A stretch of 64,000 bases of DNA, from the NCBI GenBank assembly GCA_029204225.1, contig CM055112.1:28606280-28670279 (forward strand), written 5' to 3'. Shown piece after piece: positions 27,163 to 37,817 of this stretch. The notes beneath the pieces are model-generated. The model made no database searches. It was not told the origin of the DNA and saw nothing but the letters and a program-made list of their open reading frames with translations. This stretch comes from Diphasiastrum complanatum. Its lineage: Eukaryota; Streptophyta; Lycopodiopsida; Lycopodiales; Lycopodiaceae. A program made the position numbers and the translations under genes. How positions within the stretch are numbered: position 1 is the first letter of the stretch; the number at the start of each line of letters is the position of its first letter.

Positions 27163-28873
27163 TTGCGGTTCCCGTTCGATGCCTACTGGAGGTTTCGTGG
27201 GATGGTCTCTTTCTTGCTCTTTTTCCTCCGCTTGTGCTTTTTGTACCCAATTTCTGATACTGTCTTCTCTCTTCCCTCACATTTGGATATGATGCTGAAG
27301 TTGAGGGTTGGTCATCAGTGACCGATGGTGGTGGTGAGGGAGTCACTTCCTTTCTCTTCTGTGCTCGCGTAACAACTAACACAGGAGCGTGGAATTGTCG
27401 ACCTTCCGATGGCATCCCCGCTGGAACTGCTGGTTGCTGTATGGTAATGAGGTTGAGAGGTGCATTGGTTTTAGGTTTAAATGGACAATTCTTGTAACAG
27501 TGTCCATAACCGCATTCTCGACAGGAGGTTGTATATTGTCCCTTGTAGGGACATTTTGCTATTCTGTGTTCTTCGCCACATGCGTAGTAGCCATAATTTC
27601 TTCTGCCTTGGTGCTGAGTTTGAGCTACATAGGTCGAAACATATTCATTTATGGTAGGATTCATAAATGGTTCATCTGGTCCGTATCATTGCTGCTGCTC
27701 AAGTTGAGGTGGCATTTGCATCTTTGGTTCTGCTGCTGTCAGATTTACATGGGCCACTTGTTGATTGGTTGGCACTGGTGGAGCAGGTAAGGCCATACAC
27801 TGTGGTTGATTAGGTGTGCCGTACCTTGGTGCCGCGTTGGGTGCCCCTTGATGATAAGGATAGGAAGTCTGATAAGGACTTCTCTTCTGTTGAACAATCC
27901 GGGGGTTAAACGGGCAAAATGCCGTATCGTGCGATGTTGCATTGCACAGATAGTAGAATCTATGTGTCAGTCTCAGATTTTGCTTTAGAACTGAACAGTT
28001 GTTCGTTGTATGGTTTTGCGTGTATACTGGACACCATACATTCTTCCGTCGAGGATATTGTAGCTAGTTTGGTTTCGGTTGATGTGGAGTTACTGCTACA
28101 GTTCCTTGTAAGGCTTTCAGTTTTTGGTCAAACTGCGCCGTGCTGTTTGTGTAATTTTGTCATTTGCTCCAGCAGCAGTTCTGAGGATAGAGTGGATGCG
28201 TTTGATGATGATGATGCGATCGAGACAGTAAGAGTGTGGGTGGAAGGATATTCGTCGTCAGATCCCTCATCCTCTTCCCTGATGGCATCTTCCATAGCTT
28301 CTTACAGAGTAGTGTACTGCTCCCGTCGTTTCAGTTCTCTTCTGATGCTTCGTGGTAATCCGACTAGGAACCACATGATCGGGAGTCAGGGTTGCACTGC
28401 ACTCGGATCGTAGATGCCCGTTCAATATAGTCCCGGATCCTTTCTCGTTTTCCCATCTTGACCTTGCTCAGCAGGAGAAATGGTTCTTCCAGGAACCTTC
28501 TTGGTTTAAAGCGCGTAATGAGAGCCGCTTTAATCGCTTCCCAGGTAGATTTCTCTTCCTCTGACAGGTTGAAAAACCAATCCTGAACCACTGCTAGTAA
28601 GGACATAGGAAATAGCATCAGCTTCTCCGCAGGTGTCCATTCGCCGTAGATCTGGAGGAATCAGATGAGATCTGATGATTCGTCGTATTTTGGTATTTCC
28701 ATCCGTGGTGCTCTTCGGAATGCTTGCAAGGGAGCGACAGGTACGGGTTGGCCCATTGGATCCATTGGTGCTGGTTCCGGTTCTGCCTCTTGTTGCACAG
28801 TTGCTAATCTGGGAAGGTGTGGTGCCTGAATTGCTATCCTTCGTGCTATTGATCGTCCCGATCTCAAATTCAT
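27140..28873 (-). pseudogene. Ty3/gypsy gag relic (element A)
   Basis: Gag starts at the ATG at 28873 (MNLRSGRSIARRIAIQAPH). The capsid core follows, with APRMEIPKYDESSD and, after a break, LAVVQDWFFNLSEEEKSTWE and ITRFKPRRFLEEP. Two zinc knuckles near 27520-27600 are YACGEEHRIAKC (first Cys lost, one residue short) and CRECGYGHCYKNC. The C-terminal part (27140-27664) carries LITIQQPAVP and VVTRAQKRKEV, shared with element C. Stops and shifts at about 28640, 28360 and 27670-28000 break the protein. Confidence 0.9.
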
Positions 28874-29673
28874 CCGATGGTGGGTTCCAAAGTGATTGGA
28901 TCTTGCTTATACAGTAGGATGCAGTCTAGATTTTCAAGGATCTGATCGATCAGATCGGCCGGAAGTGAATTTTAGGTCTTTTACGGTGGTCTTTTCTTGA
29001 TAACTTTTTACTCCTTGCATTGACTGACCTGAGATTTTGACAGTAGCTGGATCTGATGCAGATCTTTCCACTGATCTGGTCTGCGAGGGTTATCTTGTGT
29101 GAGGGTTGGCTGTGCGAGAGTTCTTTAGCTATTTTTGCAGGTAAAAAAACTTGATATCTTTCAGATCTCTGGGAAGTAACCCTTGCAAGGTTCACAGTAG
29201 CTGGATCTGGGTCAGATCTCACTATAGAATTCTCTGCGAGAGTTAACTCTCGCAAGAAGTGAAAATTTCACTGTCTGCGAGGGTTCAAAACCACTTTTTT
29301 GACTTGATCTTCACCAGATCTTCACACTAACTTGTGCAGGCTTCAGCATTGATGTAAATTACCATTCTGAATCGATTGAGAGGGTTTGCGAGAGTTCTTA
29401 CTAGAAGGATTTGCTGGATCTTCACTTTTTAGTGATTTTTTAGCACTTAGATCCAATTTTCTGCTCATTGGAATCAGACTAACTCTTGCAAGCTCTTCTG
29501 TGTCCTGGTCTCACTGAGATGGGACTTCAGAATCCTCTACAAGAGTTCTTGACCAGTGGAACTGAAAATTTTGTTGTCTGCGAGGGTTCACTGGTACTTT
29601 TCCGTCTTTTTTTTCACTGGGAACTCTCGCACAGGAACTTAGATATCAAACTAACTCTCGTAAGCTTCTCTGT
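28818..29673 (-). repeat. Left arm of 856-bp inverted repeat (gypsy A leader)
   Basis: This is the untranslated leader and first codons of gypsy A read on the minus strand. It is inverted and nearly matched to 31147-32002. Landmarks are GATCTGATCGATCAGATC near 28945, repeated ACTCTCGCA words, and the gag ATG at 28873. Homology stops sharply at 29673, where the leader is joined to unrelated sequence, so the element's own 5' LTR is missing here. Confidence 0.93.
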
Positions 29674-29810
29674 CCATCATCAACCAATAGCATTTTCACA
29701 TGCCGCCCAATGAAACAACAATATATTTTAAAAGTTTTTATTTTATCTATATTTGAAAAATTCTACATTACATAGAACCCCAATTTCAAGGTTTCAATTG
29801 GTCCACATTA

Positions 29811-30632
29811 TGTTGGGGGTATTCCCAACAAAGTGTAATTAAATAAAATCATCCAATAAAATGTGTTGCGAGGGCATGGCATCCTGCGTGTATAAGCCCA
29901 TGGCCCAATGAGCACGCAAATAAAGTTGTAAATAAAATAAACATGACTTGGGCCTTGGAATTAAAATAAAACTAGAGGCCCAATGTCATTTTTAAACTTA
30001 AAGATCACTTTTTAGAGTTGGGTCCAAATTGGGACTCACATGAATCTTGTGAATTCTAATGTACTTTTTGTGGACCCTTGGATCAAGTTGGGTCCAAGAT
30101 GAATGGATAGGATCATTGTGAATATTAGCCCATAGGATTGAGGGGCAAGGGCCTTCCCCATTTTATAAAAAGACACCATTTGTACACTATTTTTCATGCT
30201 TAATGAGAAGGAGGAAACTCTACCATTTTTGGAGGAGAAGCATCCTCATTTGTTATTCACTACTTGCTAATGCTCTTTATTGTGTTTTCCGTTGCTTTCT
30301 ATTTTCATGTTTATTGTTTGCGATAGTGAATGCTTTTCCATTAGCAAGCATAAGGAGCATTTGAGCTAACCTCCACCCTCACTCTCTATCTCTCTCTCTT
30401 TCTCTCTTCTCTTCTCAACCTCTTCTTTTCTATCCCTTCCCTTCACCCAAATCATGATGAATGTTAGTGTATAAGAGTAGAGTTAAAGGAGAGTAATGTT
30501 AGTGGTGAGTAGAGTTAAGGGAGAAAGTAGGAAACTAGCTAAAAGTAGCATCTATGCATAGTTACCTATCCAGTGATCTAACCCTTGTTGACAGGTGGGA
30601 GGGCTATACTATGAGAGATTTTCAACTCTACA
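29811..30632 (+). mobile_element. LTR of a gypsy element (B), start inferred
   Basis: It ends TCTACA at 30632, directly before a tRNA-Asp-type primer site. It probably starts at TGTTGGGGGTATTCCCAACA (29811), itself a small palindrome, giving about 822 bp. It contains a TATA box at 30164-30171 and a pyrimidine-rich stretch at 30380-30440. The downstream leader and gag start are the same as those of gypsy A, so this may be the LTR type of that family. No second LTR copy in the window confirms the left boundary. Confidence 0.6.
30164..30171 (+). promoter_or_regulatory. TATA box in gypsy B LTR
   Basis: TATAAAAA in the U3-like part of the LTR. A start about 30 bp downstream would leave an R-U5 of roughly 430 bp before the primer site. 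Confidence 0.5.
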
Positions 30633-30633
30633 G

Positions 30634-30650
30634 TGGCGTCGTTGCCAGAG
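30634..30650 (+). other. tRNA-Asp-type primer-binding site
   Basis: TGGCGTCGTTGCCAGAG closely resembles the TGGCGCCGTTGCCGGGG primer site used by the Tat/Athila branch of plant gypsy elements. It sits one base after the LTR end and fixes the plus orientation of element B. Confidence 0.85.
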
Positions 30651-31945
30651 ATAGGTTTCTACTAACTAGTTTAGCTGCATTTTAGCTATTTTCTTGTTTT
30701 TTAGAGTAGTTTAGGTAGATTTTTGGGAGTTTAGAGTTAGTTTTCTATATTCTTTTGTGTTTGGACTGTTCACAGCTAGCGGAGGAGGTGTGAGAGGGTA
30801 GAGGAGGCCTTGAACAGCCTCTAAGGGCTTGAAACCCAAACCAACCCGCCAAAAAACCCAAAAAATACACCAATCTGTATTTTGTAGAAAAAAAGAGTTT
30901 ATGATCTCATCAAATTTTTATATCTCCAAAATCAGTGAGAATTAACCCTTGCATGACTGACAGCAGCTCCAAGGTACTTTCGCAGACCTGCATAGAAGCC
31001 TACGAGAGTTAGTCCCAAGCAGATTGTAAAAATCAGAGAAAAATCATAAAAAATTCAAATAACCATTGAAACAATCTAAAAAAATTCAAATATTCATAAG
31101 TACTCTCACAGAGCCCTCTAAAGTTACATCTCAGTGAGACCAGGACACAGAGAAGCTTACGAGAGTTAGTTTGATATCTAAGTGCCTATGCGAGACTTCC
31201 CAGTGAAAAAAAGACGAAAAAGTACCAGTGAACCTTCGTAGACAACAAAATTTTCAGTTCCAGTGGTCAAGAACTCTTGAAAAGGATTCTGAAGTTCCAT
31301 CTCAGTGAGACCAGGACACAAAATAGCTTGCGAGAGTTAGTCTGATTTCAATGAGCAGAAAATTGGATTTAAGTGCTAAAAAATCACTAAAAAGTGAGGA
31401 TACAACAAATCCTTCCAGTAAGAACTCTCGCAGACCCTCTCAATCGATTTAGAATGGTAATTTACATCAGTGCTGAAGCCTGCGAGAGTTAGTGTGAAGA
31501 TCTGGTGAAGATCAAGTCAAAAAAGTGGTTTTGAACCCTCGCAAACAGTGAAATTTTCACTTCTTGTGAGAGTTAACTCTTGCGGAAAATTCTATAGTGA
31601 GATCTGACCCAGATCCAGCTACTGTGAACCTTGCAAGAGTTACTTCCCAGAGATCTGAAAGATATCAAGTTCTTTTACCTACAAAAACAGCTAAAGAACT
31701 CTCGCACAACCAATCCTCACACAAGATAACCCTCGCAAACTTGATCAGTGGAAAGATCTACATCAGATCCAGCTACTATCAAAATCTCAGGTCAGTCAGT
31801 GCCAGGAGTAAAAAGTTATCAAGAAAAAACCACCGTAAAAGACCTAAAATTCACTTTCGGCCGATCTGATCGATCAGATACTTGAAAATCTAGACTGCAT
31901 CCTACTGTATAAGCAAGATCCAATCACTTTGGAACCCACCATCGG
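30651..31945 (+). mobile_element. Leader of gypsy B with degenerate internal repeats
   Basis: An untranslated leader of about 1.3 kb with no coding frame. A GCYTRCGAGAGTTAGT word recurs near 30997, 31155, 31326 and 31477, and CATCTCAGTGAGACCAGGAC recurs near 31123 and 31297, so part of the leader is made of degenerate tandem units of about 150-170 bp. From 31147 it is the right arm of the inverted repeat. Confidence 0.75.
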
Positions 31946-32002
31946 ATGAATTTGAGATCGGGACGATCAATAGCATGAAGGATAGCAATTCAGGTACCAC
32001 AC
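31147..32002 (+). repeat. Right arm of 856-bp inverted repeat
   Basis: Reverse complement of 28818-29673 with scattered substitutions. The arms are separated by about 1.47 kb containing the LTR and primer site of element B. Homology runs through the end of the leader and the first codons of gag and stops at 32002. Confidence 0.93.
31946..32002 (+). pseudogene. Truncated gypsy gag start (element B)
   Basis: The ATG at 31946 gives MNLRSGRSIA and then TGA at 31976. The corresponding codon is CGA in element A, so the stop is a C-to-T change. Similarity to gag ends at 32002, where the next (copia F) element begins. Confidence 0.85.
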
Positions 32003-32010
32003 ATATTTTA

Positions 32011-32167
32011 TGTTTTGGTTCATGTTTGATCGGTATCCCTTAGAGTTTGCATCTCATTTTGTATGTAGATGCTGTTTTTTCTACATTGGAAGGATTGTTG
32101 GTTTGCTCCTTATTGTAACCAAAGATCAGCGACATGGATTGGATCTTGAATTATCTGAAATCCTTCA
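32011..32167 (+). mobile_element. Possible short LTR of copia F
   Basis: Sequence between the end of the gypsy B similarity and a copia primer site. It starts TGTTTTGG and ends CTTCA, which would fit TG...CA termini with a length of about 157 bp. No second copy is visible in the window, so the boundaries are a guess. Confidence 0.35.
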
Positions 32168-32169
32168 GA

Positions 32170-32181
32170 TGGTATCAGAGC
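32170..32181 (+). other. tRNA-Met primer-binding site (copia F)
   Basis: TGGTATCAGAGC is an exact match to the plant copia primer site. It is followed by 580 bp of leader and then gag at 32762. Confidence 0.85.
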
Positions 32182-32761
32182 TCTTGTGTTTCGTATTATG
32201 AAAGGATCAGCCATATTTAGCAAGGATTTGGAGGAGTTACCAATGCTAGAGCATGCTAGATTGATCTCTACTAAAAAATCAGCATTTTCACATGTGTAGA
32301 ATTGATCTTTTGTAGGTCAAAACTTAATATACAGTTATATACTTGATCAATTCTGATTTCACACTTGGCTTACTAGAATTAGATGACTTTTGGTGCATTA
32401 GGAAGGTCTCATTGGAGTCTACAAGAAGATATATCAAGTTTTTAGAAATTGCATGTAGAGTTTGAGATATTCAATTTGTTGTGATTTTGTCAAAATCCTA
32501 ATTTTGATTGGATCTCTAGCTTGTGAGGTTACTGAACTTCATTTAGTGTCTTTCAATCTTAGGAAGTGGCAAGAATCATTAGATTGAGGATTGATCATAG
32601 GTTGATCAAAATTTCACTATTTTATGTGTTGATTTTCTAGTTAGAAGTGCTAGAAGAGATTTGAGAGGTTCCATATCTTTGTGATATCTTCTTGAGTTCA
32701 TTTGTTGACATTCAAGAGAGTTCTTTGTGCATTGGAAAAGAGAAGATCAGGTCACTTCAAC
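32182..32761 (+). other. Leader of copia F
   Basis: No coding frame; AT-rich. Occupies the position of the untranslated leader between the primer site and gag. Confidence 0.5.
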
Positions 32762-34115
32762 ATGGTTACAAGTGGAGGCTTTATGTTGGAGAGCAATGAT
32801 AGGCTTACCTCAATCAACTATTCTACTTGGAAGGTGAGGATGGAGTCCTTATTGGAGATGAATGAGTTGATGGAGATTGTTGCAGGTGTGGAGGAGAGAC
32901 CTCAAGCACCTCAAGATCAAATGAGGTATGACAAGAGAGCTAAAAGAGCTCTACACATGATTAGGATGAATGTTACCAATGAACTTCTCAAGGAGATTGG
33001 TAAGTGCACATAATCTTTGGAGGCTTGGGAAGCTTTGAAGAAGCTTCATGAATTCAAGTCTACATCAAGAGTGCTTACTCTTCGGAGGCAAATCTTTCAA
33101 AGTTTGCAAAAGAAGGAAGAGAGTACTCATGCTTTTGTTTTGAGGGTTAAAGCATACAGTGATGAGTTAGCATGTATTGATGAGAGTATTAAGGAGGTAG
33201 AACTTGTTCAAGTTATACTTAATGGCGTGTTGGATGATCATGCTAATCTTGTTCAAAGTTTTGCTATTCAAAGATAAGTCTAAGTTAAAATGCTTTTATT
33301 GTGGAATCAAAGGGCATTTTGCAAATGAATATTTGAAGAAGGAAAGAGATGAAGGTGGCAAGCAAATCAACTTTACTACGAATGATGAGGATCTAGGTGG
33401 TGGTGATTCTCTTTTGATGTGTTCTTCAAGTCTAATATCAACTGAAGGTGACAAAGATTCATGGTGGATTGATAGTGGAGCTAGTTCACACATGACTAGT
33501 CACAAGGAGTTCTTTACTTCTTTGGTCACTTATGATGGAGCCAAGAAAGCAATTCACATGGGCAATGGTGGTGAGTGTGTGATTGAAGGTATTGGTTTAA
33601 TTCCTATTTGTCTCTATACTTATAGGAAAGCAAGACTTTATGGTGTTCTTTACATTCCTTCACTTTCAAAGAATTTGCTAAGTGTTGGTCAAAAGATAGA
33701 GAAAGGATACATGGTAAAGTTTGGTGGTGACGCTTGTTTCATTACAAAGGAAGAAATCTTGGTTGCTAGGAGCAATAGACAAGGTAGACTTTTCAAGCTT
33801 GATGCTTTTGTTATGGCTAACAAAAAGGATGGAATGGAAAAGGAGATTGGTCTCAACTTTCCAAATACCTTTTAGCATCAATAAGATTGGTGGATCTTAT
33901 GCAAAGTTTAAAAAGCTTCCTTATGCTAGATCTAGGTCAAGATCTAATATGCTTCTTGGAGATGTCCATCTTTGTGCTAACTTGGCTAGTCTTGAGGATA
34001 TTGATGGTGTTTCAATGGTTCTTCATGGCAAGTGCAAGCATGCAAAAGGTAAGGAAAGAGCTAACTTCATCAATGGAGGTGAAGGTTCTTCCTTGCCAAT
34101 TAGGGCCCTTTTTGG
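32762..34115 (+). pseudogene. Copia gag-protease relic (element F)
   Basis: From the ATG at 32762 the gag frame reads TSINYSTWKVRMESLLEMNE and continues through LRRQIFQSLQKKEESTHAFV, a typical UBN2/copia gag, with one stop at about 33011 and a frameshift near 33270. The zinc knuckle CFYCGIKGHFANEY has its last Cys changed to Tyr. The protease active site is intact (WWIDSGASSHMTSH), followed by YGVLYIPSLSKNLLSVGQ of the gag-pre-integrase region. Another frameshift follows near 33870. The reading is interrupted at 34116 by the foldback insertion. There are few disabling changes for its length, so it is one of the younger elements here. Confidence 0.92.
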
Positions 34116-35302
34116 ACTCAAAAAGGGCCTCTTTACTAATTATAATTAGTGTTAATGATGACATGTGTACCAATAAAAGAGTGAAAATTGAGACAGAATG
34201 GTCCATATGACATGGCACATCCAATGGCCTAGATGAAATCCCAAAATCTAACTCACCCACTAACCACACTTTAACTATACTCCCCTAGCCCCTTATTGAT
34301 GACAATGTCACACTCAAAAGCAAGGAACAGATTCAAATTTTGGATTTGTGAAGGGCTGAAATTTTAAATGCACTTCATCCATATTGTTTTTAGGCTTGTT
34401 TTGGAGAGAAAAGACGTTGCAAATTTTTTTACACTTCATATTAAGATTTAGATTCAAAAAATGGTACAAGGGGGGTCCCCCCCTTGTACCATTAAAAACA
34501 AAATTAAAAATAAAATGTAACGGGGGGTTTACATCCCCCCCTTCTCTCCACGCTCCCCTGCACGGCCGCCGTGCAGAACGCCTCCTTGCTCACTCATTCC
34601 CCCGGGCCGCTGGCCCAGCTCCTGCCCATCTCTTTGGTTTGCCCACGCAGCCGCCTCAACACCTTCCTGCTAGCACACTCCCCCCAGGCCGCTGGCTCGG
34701 GTCGCTGCCCATCTCCCTGAAGGGCCCACACGGTCTCCCGGGCAACAGCATCGAGCGCGCTGGCGCAGGGGCCCTTGAGAGAGATGGGCAACGATCCAGG
34801 CCAGTGGCCCGTGGGGATTGTGCGAGCAGGCATGGAAGGGAGTCTATGGGCAGGGAGTCTACGAGGAGCAGGACGGTGGCGTACAGTTTGGATCGGGGAG
34901 GGGGGGGGGGGTGGGGGGGTTGGTGATGTAGCCCATACATTTCAAATTTCTTCTTTAATGATACAAGGGGGGTCCTCCCCTTGTACCACTTTTTAAATAT
35001 ATACTTCAAGATGAAATGCAAAAAAATTTGCAACCTAGTTTCTCTCCAAAACAAGCCTAAAAAAATCATGAATGAAGTATGAAAAAAATTTCAACCCTTC
35101 ACAAATTCAAAAATAAATAAATCTTTTTACAAGCATTAAATTTTAATCTTTCATTATTTAATATATTAGGTTCAAATGCAACCTATGTGACTAGGTTTTA
35201 ACTCGAGCTAAACCCAAGGAAAATTGCCACATAGGACTATTAACAAGTTAATTAATCCAGATTAGGAAACTTGTTTAGGCAAGGAAGAGGCCCTTTTTGA
35301 GT
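34116..35302. mobile_element. Foldback/MITE-like element with 18-bp perfect TIRs
   Basis: ACTCAAAAAGGGCCTCTT at 34116-34133 is the exact inverse of 35285-35302. Within the 1187-bp interval a second, longer inverted structure (about 34338-34500 against 34960-35113) includes TGGTACAAGGGGGG against CCCCTTGTACCA and AGGCTTGTTTTGGAGAGAAA against its complement. The core (about 34560-34850) is very GC-rich and also self-complementary, for example CTGCCCATCTCCCTGAAGGGCCC near 34702 against GGGCCCTTGAGAGAGATGGGCA near 34767. A full-length transcript could fold into a hairpin of about 700 nt. It interrupts copia F. It encodes no transposase, and the open frames in it mirror each other across the palindrome. 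Confidence 0.75.
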
Positions 35303-36545
35303 TCTTTGATGTTGTTAATGATTTCTTTGATCATATGTCAAAAAATGTTGCTAGCTACATGCATGAAGGAGGTGGTTCTTCTACATTCTTTTGTGATGAG
35401 TCCAAGAAAGTCATTTTTGAACCAAGTGGAGTCACATGTCTTCAAAAAGAGAGTAGATCAAATGGTTCTATCAAGAGACTTGGTGAGGGAGATAGTCACA
35501 AGTCAAGAAGAGAGAAGTATGTGAAGAGTTCAAAGTAGGATGTACTTTGAATGATGTCATTGTGAATGATAGTGAGGAAGATTCATTATCATATGAGTCA
35601 TTACCTAAATCATTGAATAGAAGTTCTTGTTTGAAAAAAGAGAGTACTTCAATCATCCTTATGTTGAAGGTACTAATCATTTTTTTCTGGCTTCTAATGT
35701 TTTTGAGGTTTCTACTTCTTATGATGCAATCATTAAGAGGGAGTCTTATGAAGGAAAGAGCAATGGAAGATTGGTTCTTGGGAAGATCCAAGGCATGGAT
35801 CTCACATCTCTTCATGAACTCAAAGGATTCTATGAATATGAATTGATCACTCATGATCGAGATGGCAAAAGGTTGGTTGGAGAAGACTACATGGAACAAA
35901 TCAAGAGGCAATTTCTTCAAGGCAAGGGAGATCTCATTGGTGAGCTTATTGAGGTTTGTTATGGACTCAAGAAGGCTGGATTTATTATGTTTTATACTCA
36001 TATTCACCTACTCTACTTCATGTTGGATGAAAAGTTTGGAATCTATCTTTTGATTTATGATGGTGACCTTGATGATATTGTTTTCACTAACCTTTGTGGA
36101 AATTCGAGATCAAGCATTGATGAGTTCTTGTTGGATCTAGATCATATGTTTGAGAGGGAGTATTTCCAGAGGTTCAGGCTAAAGATATTCATGTCTTTGA
36201 TATCTTTGATGATCAAGAGAAAGGTAAGCAAGTGGAAGCGACTCATTTTGCTTTACTCACATGTTTTGGAGAATTTTCTTGTGTAGATGATGCTATGCAA
36301 GTGGATACTGGTTATCATGGTTTTCATACTTGAAAATTGAGTAATGGATCTGGAGAAAAAAGTTTGTTCAATGAATTTGATGGTCAATAGGAAGATCAAG
36401 AGGTTGGTCTCAAAGGGCTTCAACAACACAAAAGGAAAGGTGGCAATTTGGAGCTAGTCGAGAGCATCAGAGGAAGGTTATTTGGCAAAGATGTTATGGA
36501 TCTATTTTTGCAGCTTATTGAAGACTCAAGTAAGGTCAAATGAGT
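35303..36545 (+). pseudogene. Distal relic of copia F, poorly conserved
   Basis: Continues the interrupted element. The open frames near 35297-35538 and 35627-36286 show weak copia RT features: a CYGLKKAG word where LYGLKQAP is expected, followed about 35 residues later by LLIYDGDLDDIVFTN where an LLxYVDDIxFT block is expected. The integrase is not recognisable. The last about 105 bp (36440-36545) are shared, inverted, with 46520-46660. Assignment to copia rests on spacing and weak motifs. Confidence 0.5.
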
Positions 36546-37465
36546 TGAGCCTTGCATATCTTGGTGTGCCTTCGCGAAATTTTTGGGATGTCTGCCTTCG
36601 CAAAAATTTCGCGATTTCGCTTAAGCCCATATAAGCTTTTGAAAAGTAGGCAAACCTTGGATTCTTCACCTTGCTTGATAAAGCCTTGTGGTTGATCCAT
36701 ATATATCTCCTCCTCAAGATATCCATTAAGAAAAACATTAGAGAGATCAAGTTAAAACATTTTCCACTTGAAGTAGCAAGCAATAGAGATGATGATTCTT
36801 ATAGTCCCCATCTTTGCAAAGGTGTCTTCATTGTCAAGGCTTTCAATTTGAGCATAGCCTTTCTTTAAGCTTGTTGATAGAACCATCATTGTTGTACTTT
36901 ATTCTAAACACTACTGGCATCCAATAATGTGCTTTTGGGTAGGTGGATCCACTAGCTCCCAAGTGTTGTTGGTAATCAAAGCATCATACTCTTGTTCCAT
37001 AGCTTCATACCACTTCTTTGATTGGAGTAAATATTGGACACTTCTAGGCTCTTCATGAGAGATAAAAAAATGAAATGCATAATTGGTGGATTCAACATCC
37101 ATTTGCTTGCCTTTGTCAATATACAAGAGCCTCTTGGGCTCGGATCTCTCTCTCATGGATCTCGTAGGTGTGAATGCTTGAAGATGCTCCTCCTCAAGCC
37201 TCGACCCCATCATATCTTGGTTGTCATCAATATCGATAATAGAAGATTCATCATGAGATGCTTTGATCTCGGCCCCATCCAAGGTGATATTTTGGTCTTC
37301 ATGAAAAATAACATCTCTACTTCCAATAACCTTACAAGTACAGAGTATATAAACTCTATAGGCTTTCTTGGTAGATGAATATCCCACCATAACTCCTTTG
37401 ATTGAGCTAGGATCATCCTTTTTCCTAGTCTCCAAAGGAACATGAACAGAAAAAATACATCCAAA
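36546..37465 (-). pseudogene. Copia integrase-RT relic (element K)
   Basis: The minus strand reads FGCIFSVHVPLETRKKDDPS, the integrase C-terminal box, then GVMVGYSSTKKAYRVY and SRDVIFHEDQ. The variable linker follows, and then WYEAMEQEYDALITNNTWEL of the RT start. Further left only scraps of the RT remain (YMDQPQGF-like and KALYGLK-like words in other frames near 36650-36750). It meets a plus-strand family-D fragment near 37462. Confidence 0.88.
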
Positions 37466-37815
37466 GAATTTGACATGATTGATCTAGGTGCTGCTCATTC
37501 TTTATTAGGAATTCACATTACTAGAAATAGATCGCAAAAGAAGATCTATCTTAACCAACAAAAATACCTAGAGAATGTTCTAAAAAATTTTCACATGTCT
37601 GATTGCAAACCGATTGATACACCAATGGATCCAAGTATGGTATTAACTAAACCTTCCTATGCGAACACCCAAAGTGAAGTACTTGACTTAGCGAAGTACC
37701 CTTATCATTCACTTATAGGATCTTTGATGTATACCATGATGTGTGTACTAGACCAGATCTCGCATACACCATTAGCACATTAAGTCAATTCATGTCTAAT
37801 CCTAGGATCTTGCAT
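37460..37815 (+). pseudogene. Copia family D RT fragment
   Basis: SKEFDMIDLGAAHSLLGIHI followed by IYLNQQKYLENVLKNFHMSD and PYHSLIGSLMYTMMC. It is collinear with 9150-9450 of the first copia D element and with 63400-63850. It is an isolated piece of roughly 355 bp, without LTRs, ending abruptly at the copia E RT. Confidence 0.9.
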
Positions 37816-37817
37816 TG

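Noticed and set aside
27389..28413. Plus-strand open frames across gypsy A gag
   Set aside because: They are shadows of the minus-strand gag; zinc knuckles and capsid motifs are only on the minus strand.
28818..32002. CRISPR-like or phage-type repeat array
   Set aside because: The repeated GCGAGAGTTAGT words are irregularly spaced and lie in a plant gypsy leader; this is a eukaryotic window.
34384..35069. Two long GC-rich open frames on opposite strands in the foldback element
   Set aside because: They mirror each other across the palindrome, are low-complexity Pro/Arg/Gly-rich, and have no domain.
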